Counted from the stretch's first letter, positions 1 through 5,756 are shown. The stretch: 6,569 nucleotides of DNA from Anaerolineales bacterium (GCA_015485245.1 WFTY01000230.1:1-6569); one strand, 5' to 3'. The notes: a model not told the origin generated them from the sequence alone. Made by a program: numbers and translations.

Positions 1-159
1 CCCTTCCACAGCCTGGTCGCCTGGATGCTGGGCGCTTTCATCGTGGCGCACGTGTATCTGACCACCACCGGCCCAACCGTTTTCACAGCGCTCAAAGCCA
101 TGATTGACGGCTGGGAAGAGATAGAAGTTACGAACGACAATGAAGAGCAAACACACTAA
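1..159 (+). CDS. Membrane cytochrome b (b561/FdnI-HyaC-like), C-terminal fragment
   Basis: This is the 3' end of a gene that begins before the window; 52 codons are visible in frame 1, ending at TAA 157-159. The visible part is one hydrophobic helix (about residues 3-22) followed by a short tail reading AMIDGWEEIE and an acidic, soluble C-terminus. Two histidines, H3 and H17, lie 14 residues apart in this helix. From memory, the last helix of FdnI/HyaC-type di-heme cytochromes b has two heme-ligating histidines at this spacing. The HVYLTTTG stretch and the WEEIE ending fit the bacterial cytochrome b561/thiosulfate-reductase cytochrome b family, which passes electrons between the quinone pool and an extracytoplasmic oxidoreductase. 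It lies 62 nt upstream of two YeeE/YedE genes on the same strand, so a role in sulfur redox chemistry is inferred. With only the last helix visible, the exact subfamily cannot be fixed. Confidence 0.72.
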   Translation, partial: PFHSLVAWMLGAFIVAHVYLTTTGPTVFTALKAMIDGWEEIEVTNDNEEQTH

Positions 160-221
160 CAGGACAATAGAGCGCTGGCGACGCTTCCCTCCCCCCGCCA
201 ACCGCTCCCTCTGGAGGCTGT

Positions 222-779
222 ATGAACACTGAAAATGCAAAACGCCAAAAAATCGGGTTGTTCAACCGCCCTGCAAAACCCTACGCGGACCCCTACCTGG
301 GTGGCCTTCTCATGGGGGTGGTGCTGTTCGCCTCGCTGTTCATCACCGGCAGCGGGTTGGGGGCCTCTGGTTCGGTAGGACGTCTCGCCACATTCATCGT
401 CGACCAAATCAACCCACAGCATGTAGATCGCGTCCCCGATTTATTACACTGGGCCGGCGGCAACACCAACCCGTTAGACGCCACGTTGGTGATGATTACG
501 CTCGGCTCAATCATCGGCGGTTTTGCCTCCGGGCTGATCCACGGCCGCACCAAACTGGAAATTCACAAAGGCCCCCACATCTCCAAGCGCACCCGCCTGA
601 TCGCAGCTTTCGTTGGCGGTATCTTTTTCGTCTACGGCGCCCGCATGGCGCGCGGCTGCACATCCGGACAGGGACTGAGCGGAGGCGCAGTGCTCTCCGC
701 CGGAAGCTGGACGGTGGTCTTTGCGATCTTTGGCGGAGCGTGGGCGCTGGCCTATTTCGCTCGCAAACTGTGGCTCTAA
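222..779 (+). CDS. YeeE/YedE family (Sulf_transp) membrane protein, first half of a split thiosulfate transporter
   Basis: A 185-residue integral membrane protein with about four hydrophobic segments (roughly residues 25-45, 88-108, 125-142 and 158-180). Its hallmark is the motif GARMARGCTSGQGLSG (residues 139-154), whose cysteine C146 is the only cysteine in the protein. In YeeE/TsuA-type thiosulfate transporters, conserved membrane cysteines in this kind of motif interact with the passing thiosulfate. Single-chain YeeE proteins are about 350 residues, so this is a half-size member and probably pairs with the next gene product. The ATG at 222 is preceded by GGAGG at 213-217 (4-nt spacer). 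The stop is 18 nt before the next start, so the two genes are almost certainly co-transcribed. The family assignment is firm; the substrate (thiosulfate, or sulfite or another reduced sulfur species) is inferred from the family. Confidence 0.88.
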   Translation: MNTENAKRQKIGLFNRPAKPYADPYLGGLLMGVVLFASLFITGSGLGASGSVGRLATFIVDQINPQHVDRVPDLLHWAGGNTNPLDATLVMITLGSIIGGFASGLIHGRTKLEIHKGPHISKRTRLIAAFVGGIFFVYGARMARGCTSGQGLSGGAVLSAGSWTVVFAIFGGAWALAYFARKLWL

Positions 780-797
780 CATCACAGGAGAAACTCG

Positions 798-2030
798 ATG
801 GCTCCTTTTCCGCTTGATCTCATCGGCTTGCTGGGCAAAACCGGCACTTACCTGATCTTCCTGGCGATTGGTTTTGGCTTCGGCTACGCATTGGAAATCT
901 CTGGCTTCAACAAATCCACCAACCTGGCTGGACAGTTCTATTTCCGTGATGCGCGCGTGGTCAAAGTGTTTTTCACTGCTATTGTGGTTGCCATGAGCCT
1001 GGTTTTCCTGAGCGTCAGTCTGGGATGGCTGGATTACAACCTGATCTGGGTGCCCCCGACTTACCTGTGGCCAGGCATCCTGGGCGGACTGATTATGGGC
1101 GTGGGATTTATCCTGGGCGGTTTTTGCCCCGGCACATCCGTCGTAGCCGCAGCCACCCTCAAAATAGATGGTCTGGTATTTGTGCTGGGTGGATTGGTAG
1201 GAAGCTGGCTCTTCAGCGAATCAGAAAGGTTCTTCAGCAATTTCTACTTCGGCAGCTATTATGGACGCCTGACCTTGATGGACGTCTTTGACATCTCCAC
1301 CGGCACAGCCATGCTGCTGGTTACCGCGATGGCACTGCTTTTCTTCTTCGCGATGGAAAAACTGCAAATCTTCGTCGCCGACAAAGACACGCCCAGAACC
1401 CATAGCCGCCAAATTGCCTGGTTTGCACCGCTGGCAGCCAGCCTTGTGGTTTTGCTGAGCGGGCCGCCGACAACAGCGGAAAAGTGGGAGCGCATGGCGG
1501 CTGAAAAAGAACCGCTGCTGGCGAAACGCGCTGTCCAAATCCACCCTGGCGAATTGCTGGACAACCTGGCCGACGACAACCAGCCCGTCCTCATGCTGGA
1601 TGTGCGCCCCGAACAGGATTACAACCTCTTCCACATCCGCGGAGCACGCCACGTCCGCATGGACGACCTGGAACAAACGGCCAACGAATTGCTACTCGAT
1701 CCCGGCATCAGCCAGACGGTGATTGTAGTAATGAGTAACGATGAAACCGCCGCTACCGAAGCCTGGAAAACGCTGGTCGCCAACGGCGTGCCTAATGTAT
1801 ACATCCTGGAGGGCGGCATCAACAACTGGCTTTCTATCTTCGCTGTGGCAGAAGACGGTATTCAGCCCAAAGTACAGGTTGGTGACGATCAGCTCAACTA
1901 CGCTTTCTCCGCGGCGCTTGGCGATCAGTGGGAAGCCGCTGACCCCTTCCCTCACGAGTGGGAGCTGGAATACGAACCCAAGATCAAGCTGGAGCGCAAA
2001 CGCGGTCCTTCCACTGGCGGCTGTGGATAG
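798..2030 (+). CDS. YeeE/YedE sulfur transporter fused to a Cys-less rhodanese domain with a -GGCG tail
   Basis: A 410-residue fusion. Residues 1-222 are a membrane domain with about six hydrophobic segments (about 14-31, 57-78, 90-108, 115-138, 168-186, 207-221) and the YeeE motif GFCPGTS (108-114, cysteine C110). Residues 247-348 are a rhodanese fold: LDVR (267-270), the HIRGARHV strand-loop (279-286) and LEGGINNW (337-344) are all recognisable. The catalytic loop reads VIVVMSNDET (308-317), with Met312 (or Ser313) where active rhodaneses have the persulfide-forming Cys, so classical sulfurtransferase activity is unlikely. The protein ends in Gly-Gly-Cys-Gly (407-410); C110 and C409 are its only cysteines. 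Lys/Arg-rich loops at 39-56 and 188-204 suggest, by the positive-inside rule, that the rhodanese part is extracytoplasmic. The start ATG 798 has CAGGAG at 785-790 (7-nt spacer). The context suggests it works with the preceding YeeE half and the cytochrome b in uptake or handling of reduced sulfur. Confidence 0.88.
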   Translation: MAPFPLDLIGLLGKTGTYLIFLAIGFGFGYALEISGFNKSTNLAGQFYFRDARVVKVFFTAIVVAMSLVFLSVSLGWLDYNLIWVPPTYLWPGILGGLIMGVGFILGGFCPGTSVVAAATLKIDGLVFVLGGLVGSWLFSESERFFSNFYFGSYYGRLTLMDVFDISTGTAMLLVTAMALLFFFAMEKLQIFVADKDTPRTHSRQIAWFAPLAASLVVLLSGPPTTAEKWERMAAEKEPLLAKRAVQIHPGELLDNLADDNQPVLMLDVRPEQDYNLFHIRGARHVRMDDLEQTANELLLDPGISQTVIVVMSNDETAATEAWKTLVANGVPNVYILEGGINNWLSIFAVAEDGIQPKVQVGDDQLNYAFSAALGDQWEAADPFPHEWELEYEPKIKLERKRGPSTGGCG

Positions 2031-2091
2031 AATCTACCCCAACTGGCGGTGAGTGAAACGCGGCCCCTTACCCACCCTGTTAAGCGGTGAT

Positions 2092-2113
2092 CCGTCAGGC
2101 ATGCAGGTGACGG
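2092..2113 (-). other. Small hairpin over the stop codon of the AMP-binding gene
   Basis: Perfect 6-bp arms (CCGTCA at 2092-2097 and TGACGG at 2108-2113) enclose a 10-nt loop that contains GCATGC. The stem includes the TGA stop (2095-2097) of the minus-strand gene. It could protect the 3' end or help end transcription in the 64-nt convergent gap, but no T-tract follows on either strand, so it is not a standard intrinsic terminator. A 6-bp stem could also occur by chance. Confidence 0.3.
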
Positions 2114-3309
2114 CGATCTTCAATCAGCGCGCCTTCTTCCAACTGCTCAACGAACTCCACTGCGTCCACCTTGATGAGACACACCGAGCGCACCGCTTGA
2201 ACGGCGGCAGTTTGCACGGCTGCACGATCCACGCCTTCATCCGTCACCAATTGCAGGGTGAAATCATCGCGGTTCGCCGGACGCGTCACCACGGCGCGGA
2301 AAGCCTTCACCCCGGCAACCTGCCCCACCGCAAAACGGAGTTGATTGGGGTGGACAAACATGCCGCGCACTTTGACCGCGTCACCCACACGCCCAACGAG
2401 AATGATAGAACGCTCTCCCTGACGACTCTGCCCGGGCGCGGGGTCTACGTTGATCGCCAAGTCACCGGTGCCCAAACGGATGAGCGGATAAACCTTGTTA
2501 AAAGTCGTCACCACCACTTCGCCGCTCTCTCCCGCGGGGGTGCGCTCCCCTGTTTCGGGGTTGACGATCTGGATAATGGCTGTCTCCAACAGACGCATCG
2601 CCAGGCCGCCCTCCAGGTTATAGGCCAAAAAGCCCAGTTCGGCGGTGCCGTAAGCGTTGAGCACGCGCAGGCCATAGGTTTCCACAAAAGTCTGACGCAT
2701 GGCAGGGGGCAACGGCTCGGCAGAGACCAGAGCGTTTTTCAAGCTAAGGCGCTGACAGAAATCGGGCTGCGCCGCTTCCCCCTTCTCCAGCAGGCTCATC
2801 AACCAGGATGGCGTCCCCACATAGCCGCTGACGCCAAAATCGGCGATCATCTTCAATTGCAGTTCAGCGTTCCCCACGCCGGCAGCGATCACCGTCGCTC
2901 CCATCTCTCGCAGCACCCGGTCAAACGCCAGCCCGGTAGGGATCAGGTGATAACCAAAAGTATTGAGCACCACATCGCCGGCGGAAAACCCGGCCAGCTC
3001 GCATACCTGCCGGATCGAATCCAGCACCGGGCTGTCGCCACCGTCCGGCTCATACAGCGGGCCAGGGGAGAGAAAGACGTGCTCCAACGATTTCACCGGC
3101 ACAGCGAGGAAACCGCCAAAGGGAGGCTGCTCCTGCTGCAAAGCAACCAGGCGGTCCTTGGAAGTCACCGGAACTTTATCCAAATCCGCCAGGGTCTGTA
3201 CATCGTCCGGTTTCAGATTCGCCCGATCGAAAGTCGCACGTACAGCGGGAGCATGGGCATAGGCGTGCGGGATAATCTCTTGCAGGCGAGTTTCCAGCGA
3301 TTGCGACAT
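2095..3309 (-). CDS. PaaK-like AMP-binding protein (phenylacetate-CoA ligase family), divergent subfamily
   Basis: A 404-residue member of the adenylate-forming superfamily, close in plan to phenylacetate-CoA ligase PaaK (about 430-440 residues), which activates a carboxylic acid to acyl-AMP and then acyl-CoA in the cytoplasm. Recognisable elements in order: the PaaK-like N-terminus with DLDKVPVTSKDRL (42-54), VSAEPL (195-200), the A5 motif YGTAE (220-224), the A7 motif YPLIRLGTGD (274-283, Asp283 being the expected ribose-binding acid) and the A8 hinge GRVGDAVKVRGMFVHP (306-321). Two key parts are missing. The Ser/Thr/Gly-rich P-loop (SSGTTGKP in PaaK) is replaced by SPGPLYEP (81-88), and the C-terminus IEDRRHLHA has no A10 lysine. 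The start ATG at 3309 has a perfect AGGAGGT at 3316-3322 with a 6-nt spacer, 19 nt after livF. Last gene of the ABC operon; it probably acts on the imported acid or binds an acyl-adenylate or ligand. The substrate is unknown. Confidence 0.83.
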   Translation of the reverse strand: MSQSLETRLQEIIPHAYAHAPAVRATFDRANLKPDDVQTLADLDKVPVTSKDRLVALQQEQPPFGGFLAVPVKSLEHVFLSPGPLYEPDGGDSPVLDSIRQVCELAGFSAGDVVLNTFGYHLIPTGLAFDRVLREMGATVIAAGVGNAELQLKMIADFGVSGYVGTPSWLMSLLEKGEAAQPDFCQRLSLKNALVSAEPLPPAMRQTFVETYGLRVLNAYGTAELGFLAYNLEGGLAMRLLETAIIQIVNPETGERTPAGESGEVVVTTFNKVYPLIRLGTGDLAINVDPAPGQSRQGERSIILVGRVGDAVKVRGMFVHPNQLRFAVGQVAGVKAFRAVVTRPANRDDFTLQLVTDEGVDRAAVQTAAVQAVRSVCLIKVDAVEFVEQLEEGALIEDRRHLHA

Positions 3310-3328
3310 GAGAGCACCTCCTCTGTGG

Positions 3329-4132
3329 TCATCCCAGCCAGCGCTTGCGGCGCTTATAGTGTTTCACATCCCGGTACGACTTGCGCTCGCCCACCTGCGT
3401 CAGACCGAGATAGAATTCCTTAATGTCTTCGTTTTCTTCCAGTTGGGCAGATGTGCCATCCAGCACCACGCGGCCGTTCTCCATCACATAGGCATAATCC
3501 GCGATCTTGAGGGCAACGCGGGCGTTCTGCTCCACCAGCACAATCGCCATCCCCTCCTGAACGCTCATTTTTTTAATCTCTTCAAAGATTTCCTCCACGA
3601 GGAGGGGAGCCAGCCCCAGAGAAGGCTCATCCAGCAACATCAAACGGGGATGTCCCATCAGGCCGCGGCCAATCACCAGCATTTGCTGCTCTCCCCCAGA
3701 AAGATAACCGCTGACGCGCTTGCGCAAGTCCTTCAATCGCGGGAAGTACGTGTAGACCTGCTCCAGATCGCGTTGCAGCGCCTGACGGGAGGAAGCCAAG
3801 CCGCGAGCAATCCCCCCCAACAACAGATTCTCCTCAACCGTCAGATGTTGAAACAGTCGTCGCCCTTCCAGCACCTGAATGATCCCCAAACGGACGATAT
3901 CCTCAGGCGGCAGGCGCTCAATCCGTTGCCCATCATACTCGATGGAGCCGCGCGTCACCTCGCCTTCCTGGGCGTGCAACAGGCCGGAGATAGCGCGTAA
4001 CGTGGTGGTTTTCCCCGCGCCGTTGGCGCCTAACAACGCCACGATCGTGCCGCTCTCCACCTGGAGGGAAACCCCTCGCAACACCTGGATCACGTCGCTA
4101 TAAACAACTTCGATATTATTAAGACGCAACAT
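3329..4132 (-). CDS. livF: LivF-type ABC transporter ATP-binding protein
   Basis: A 267-residue cytoplasmic ATPase subunit of a HAAT (branched-chain amino acid type) importer. Walker A is GANGAGKT (35-42), followed by IIQVLEGRRLF (84-94) in the region where most LivF proteins read VPEGR. The signature is LSGGEQ (144-149) and Walker B is LMLLDEP (164-170). The switch position reads VEQN (200-203), with Gln where many ABC ATPases have His; this is normal for LivF. It is longer than typical LivF (about 235 residues) because of a C-terminal basic tail from about residue 241 that ends in YKRRKRWLG. As I recall, the IIQVLEGR variant and this tail occur in LivF proteins encoded next to acyl-CoA ligases. 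The ATG at 4132 has only a short GAGG (4137-4140) 4 nt upstream, and a strong hairpin lies directly before it. It follows the binding protein gene and precedes the PaaK-like gene. Confidence 0.95.
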   Translation of the reverse strand: MLRLNNIEVVYSDVIQVLRGVSLQVESGTIVALLGANGAGKTTTLRAISGLLHAQEGEVTRGSIEYDGQRIERLPPEDIVRLGIIQVLEGRRLFQHLTVEENLLLGGIARGLASSRQALQRDLEQVYTYFPRLKDLRKRVSGYLSGGEQQMLVIGRGLMGHPRLMLLDEPSLGLAPLLVEEIFEEIKKMSVQEGMAIVLVEQNARVALKIADYAYVMENGRVVLDGTSAQLEENEDIKEFYLGLTQVGERKSYRDVKHYKRRKRWLG

Positions 4133-4144
4133 AAGGCCTCAAGG

Positions 4145-4177
4145 TACAGGGGAGCGAGACCTGCCCGCTCCCCTGTA
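4145..4177 (-). terminator. Intercistronic 12-bp hairpin between livK and livF (attenuator or mRNA-stability element)
   Basis: The arms TACAGGGGAGCG (4145-4156) and CGCTCCCCTGTA (4166-4177) are perfectly complementary over 12 bp, with a 9-nt loop. On the transcribed minus strand the hairpin begins 12 nt after the livK stop and ends 12 nt before the livF ATG, directly against the livF GAGG site. No T-run follows it on the minus strand, so full intrinsic termination is unlikely. By analogy with the malE-malF intergenic elements, it could protect the 3' end of the binding-protein mRNA, so that more binding protein than ATPase is made. The structure is seen in the sequence; its role is inferred. 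Confidence 0.7.
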
Positions 4178-4189
4178 AAACGTTGTTCG

Positions 4190-5668
4190 TTACGGACGCA
4201 AGTCCGGGGTCTCGGCCCAGTCTTGGATGACGTTAAAGGCATCCGGGCCACCCTGGATCATGCGGATTTGCGACATGTGCGGTGAGCGGCTGCCGTTGGA
4301 GTAATCCGCCCGGATGACGCCGTCCAACACCATCATCGGGCTGAGTTCGATCAACGCCGCCTGCACGGCTTCGCCGGTCAGGTTTTCATACCCCACCGTA
4401 TCGATGGCATGCATGATGGCCTGCTTGACCATATCCACGCCAGCCACCAGCAGGAGGTAGCCGACATTATGTTCAGCCGCCGGGCGCTCATTCGCATCGA
4501 AGAGCTGCTGGGCATACTGAATACCGGCGTTATCCGTATCCGTCCACCACAGGTAGGGGAAAGGCGTGATCAAACCAACGCCGTAGGCCGGATCGGCCAG
4601 GAAAGCGTAGGTCGCCAGATCCATCGCCCAGTTATCGGCGGTGACGACGAACTGATCGCGCAACCCCAGAGCATTCAGATCATTGAGGATCGCCGCGGGG
4701 CCAAAGGCCAGCGTATTCGTCCAGATCACGTTGGCGCCAGCCGCCTGAGCGTTGAGGATCGCGGTAGTGGTATCGGCAGTCGGCGAGACGTCATAGGTCT
4801 CCTCGGCGACGATCTCCACACCCAATTCAGCAAGGTAAGCGCGGCTCTCATCCGTCAGCGCGCCCTGACCAAAGGCCGTCGGCCAGCTGATGTATGCCAG
4901 CTTGACAGTATCCCCAGCGTCAGCGGGCTTGTAGGTCTCCCAGTTATCTACCAGGAACTTCATAGTCAACCCCAGTTGATCGGGATAGATCGGCCCCAGA
5001 CCAAAGGTGTAGCCTGAGCCTTCGCCGTAGAACGCCTTGGCGCTCAAACCAGCCGTGATGTTGACGATTTTATCTTCGGCAAAGCGGGGGGCCAGCGCTT
5101 CGGCCTCGCCGGAGCCGTAGGTAATCATCACCAGCACGTTGGGGTCTTCACTGGTGAAGCGGTCATAAGCCGCAACAGCTTCATCAACGTTGCCGGCATC
5201 ATCAGCGAACTTGATCTCCAGCTTGGCGCCGTAAATGCCGCCAGCCTCGTTAATTGCGTTGACGGCGTCCTCCGCGCCATGGATCAGCGGGGCAGTGATG
5301 GCCGCGTACGGGCCGGAGAGATCACCCATGTGATAAATAGTAATCGTCTTGCCGGTCAGGTCAGGCATGCCCTCGGCCATACCATCACCCATAGAGGCTT
5401 CCTCGGTCATGGTTTCTTCGGCGGGCATTTCTTCGGTAGCCATAGCTTCTTCAGCAGGCATTTCTTCAGTGGCCATAGCTTCTTCGGCAGGCATCTCCTC
5501 CGTTGCCATGGCTTCCTCCGCTGGCGCGGCTTCTTCCGCCGGAGCCGCCTGTTCTGCCGGAGCAGCTTCCTCTTGCGGAGCTGCCTGAGGCTGACAGGCG
5601 CTGAGCACCAACGCAGCAACCAGCAGCAGGCCGACTAGCACGAACATCAAACGGGATTTCTTTTTCAT
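4190..5668 (-). CDS. livK: LivK-type substrate-binding lipoprotein of the ABC importer
   Basis: A 492-residue extracytoplasmic binding protein of the Peripla_BP_6 (leucine-binding-protein-like) family. A lipoprotein signal peptide (KKK at 2-4, hydrophobic 7-22) ends in the lipobox LSAC, with lipidated C25 as the only cysteine. Residues 26-102 form an acidic low-complexity tether with three AAPAE(E/Q) hexads (35-52) and three AMATEEMPAEE units (53-85). The folded domain covers about 107-492: GDLSGPYA (115-122), then INEAGGIYGAKLEI, the DDAG stretch, and the late YSNGSRSPHMSQI segment typical of the family. The tether makes it longer than usual LivK (about 370-400). The ATG at 5668 has GAGGAGG at 5677-5683 with an 8-nt spacer. 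Its place between livM and livF, with a PaaK-like gene at the end of the operon, favours an organic or aromatic acid ligand over leucine. The gene symbol denotes the family only; the ligand is not known. Confidence 0.93.
   Translation of the reverse strand: MKKKSRLMFVLVGLLLVAALVLSACQPQAAPQEEAAPAEQAAPAEEAAPAEEAMATEEMPAEEAMATEEMPAEEAMATEEMPAEETMTEEASMGDGMAEGMPDLTGKTITIYHMGDLSGPYAAITAPLIHGAEDAVNAINEAGGIYGAKLEIKFADDAGNVDEAVAAYDRFTSEDPNVLVMITYGSGEAEALAPRFAEDKIVNITAGLSAKAFYGEGSGYTFGLGPIYPDQLGLTMKFLVDNWETYKPADAGDTVKLAYISWPTAFGQGALTDESRAYLAELGVEIVAEETYDVSPTADTTTAILNAQAAGANVIWTNTLAFGPAAILNDLNALGLRDQFVVTADNWAMDLATYAFLADPAYGVGLITPFPYLWWTDTDNAGIQYAQQLFDANERPAAEHNVGYLLLVAGVDMVKQAIMHAIDTVGYENLTGEAVQAALIELSPMMVLDGVIRADYSNGSRSPHMSQIRMIQGGPDAFNVIQDWAETPDLRP
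5414..5512 (-). repeat. Three tandem 33-bp in-frame repeats coding AMATEEMPAEE
   Basis: The units are at 5480-5512, 5447-5479 and 5414-5446 (coding order). They differ from each other at 4 to 6 of 33 positions, and every difference falls on a third codon position and is synonymous, so all three encode the identical 11-residue peptide. They lie in the tether of the binding lipoprotein and add length between the lipid anchor and the ligand-binding domain. No spacers separate them, so this is not a CRISPR array. Confidence 0.93.
5513..5566 (-). repeat. Three degenerate 18-bp repeats coding AAPAE(E/Q)
   Basis: Three consecutive hexapeptides (AAPAEQ, AAPAEE, AAPAEE; residues 35-52) directly precede the 33-bp units in coding order. 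A partial copy, AAPQEE, lies at residues 29-34. Together with the 33-bp repeats they form a flexible acidic tether after the lipidated cysteine. Confidence 0.85.
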
Positions 5669-5729
5669 CTACTTTTCCTCCTCGGAAAATCGTTTTCTTT
5701 CTTTTGCTAAAACCACAAAACTGATTCGC

Positions 5730-5756
5730 CTATCCAACAAGTTGTTGCCTGGGCAT
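5730..5756 (-). CDS. Possible 8-codon leader peptide (MPRQQLVG)
   Basis: A mini-ORF of ATG, seven sense codons and TAG lies in the livM-livK gap. Directly before it is AAAGGAGGTG (5757-5766), an ideal Shine-Dalgarno sequence but only about 2 nt from the ATG, closer than the usual 5-9 nt. It could be a translated leader affecting livK expression, or a remnant of a lost gene start. The coding content is too small to support a protein. Confidence 0.2.
   Translation of the reverse strand: MPRQQLVG
5735..5747. promoter_or_regulatory. 13-bp perfect palindrome in the livM-livK gap
   Basis: CAACAAGTTGTTG has 6-bp arms around a single central base. The one-base centre makes it a poor RNA hairpin but a plausible site for a dimeric DNA-binding protein. 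It lies 67-79 bp upstream of the livK start, where an internal promoter or operator could be. I see no convincing -35/-10 pair nearby. A site this short could arise by chance. Confidence 0.3.

Noticed and set aside
2046..2090. Direct repeat GCGGTGA at 2046-2052 and 2084-2090
   Set aside because: Seven bases repeated once in a GC-rich gap is within chance expectation, and nothing suggests an insertion or attachment site.
2053..3423. A 456-codon open frame on the plus strand
   Set aside because: It is fully antisense to the PaaK-like gene and the end of livF, and its product is His/Arg/Gln-rich with no family signature, as expected from the complement of a GC-rich gene. The minus-strand product has clear adenylate-forming motifs.
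3308..4000. A 230-codon plus-strand frame
   Set aside because: It is antisense to livF, whose Walker A, signature and Walker B motifs leave no doubt about the true coding strand.
4145..4177. Classical intrinsic terminator ending the operon after livK
   Set aside because: There is no T-run after the stem on the minus strand, and livF with its own start follows within 12 nt, so it is better read as an intercistronic element.
5414..5566. CRISPR-like short repeats
   Set aside because: The units are directly adjacent with no spacers, lie in frame within a lipoprotein gene, and vary only at third codon positions.
5279..5638. A plus-strand frame with Phe/His/Gly repeats resembling a repetitive peptide
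   Set aside because: The repeats are only the complement of the 33-bp and 18-bp repeats in the lipoprotein tether.
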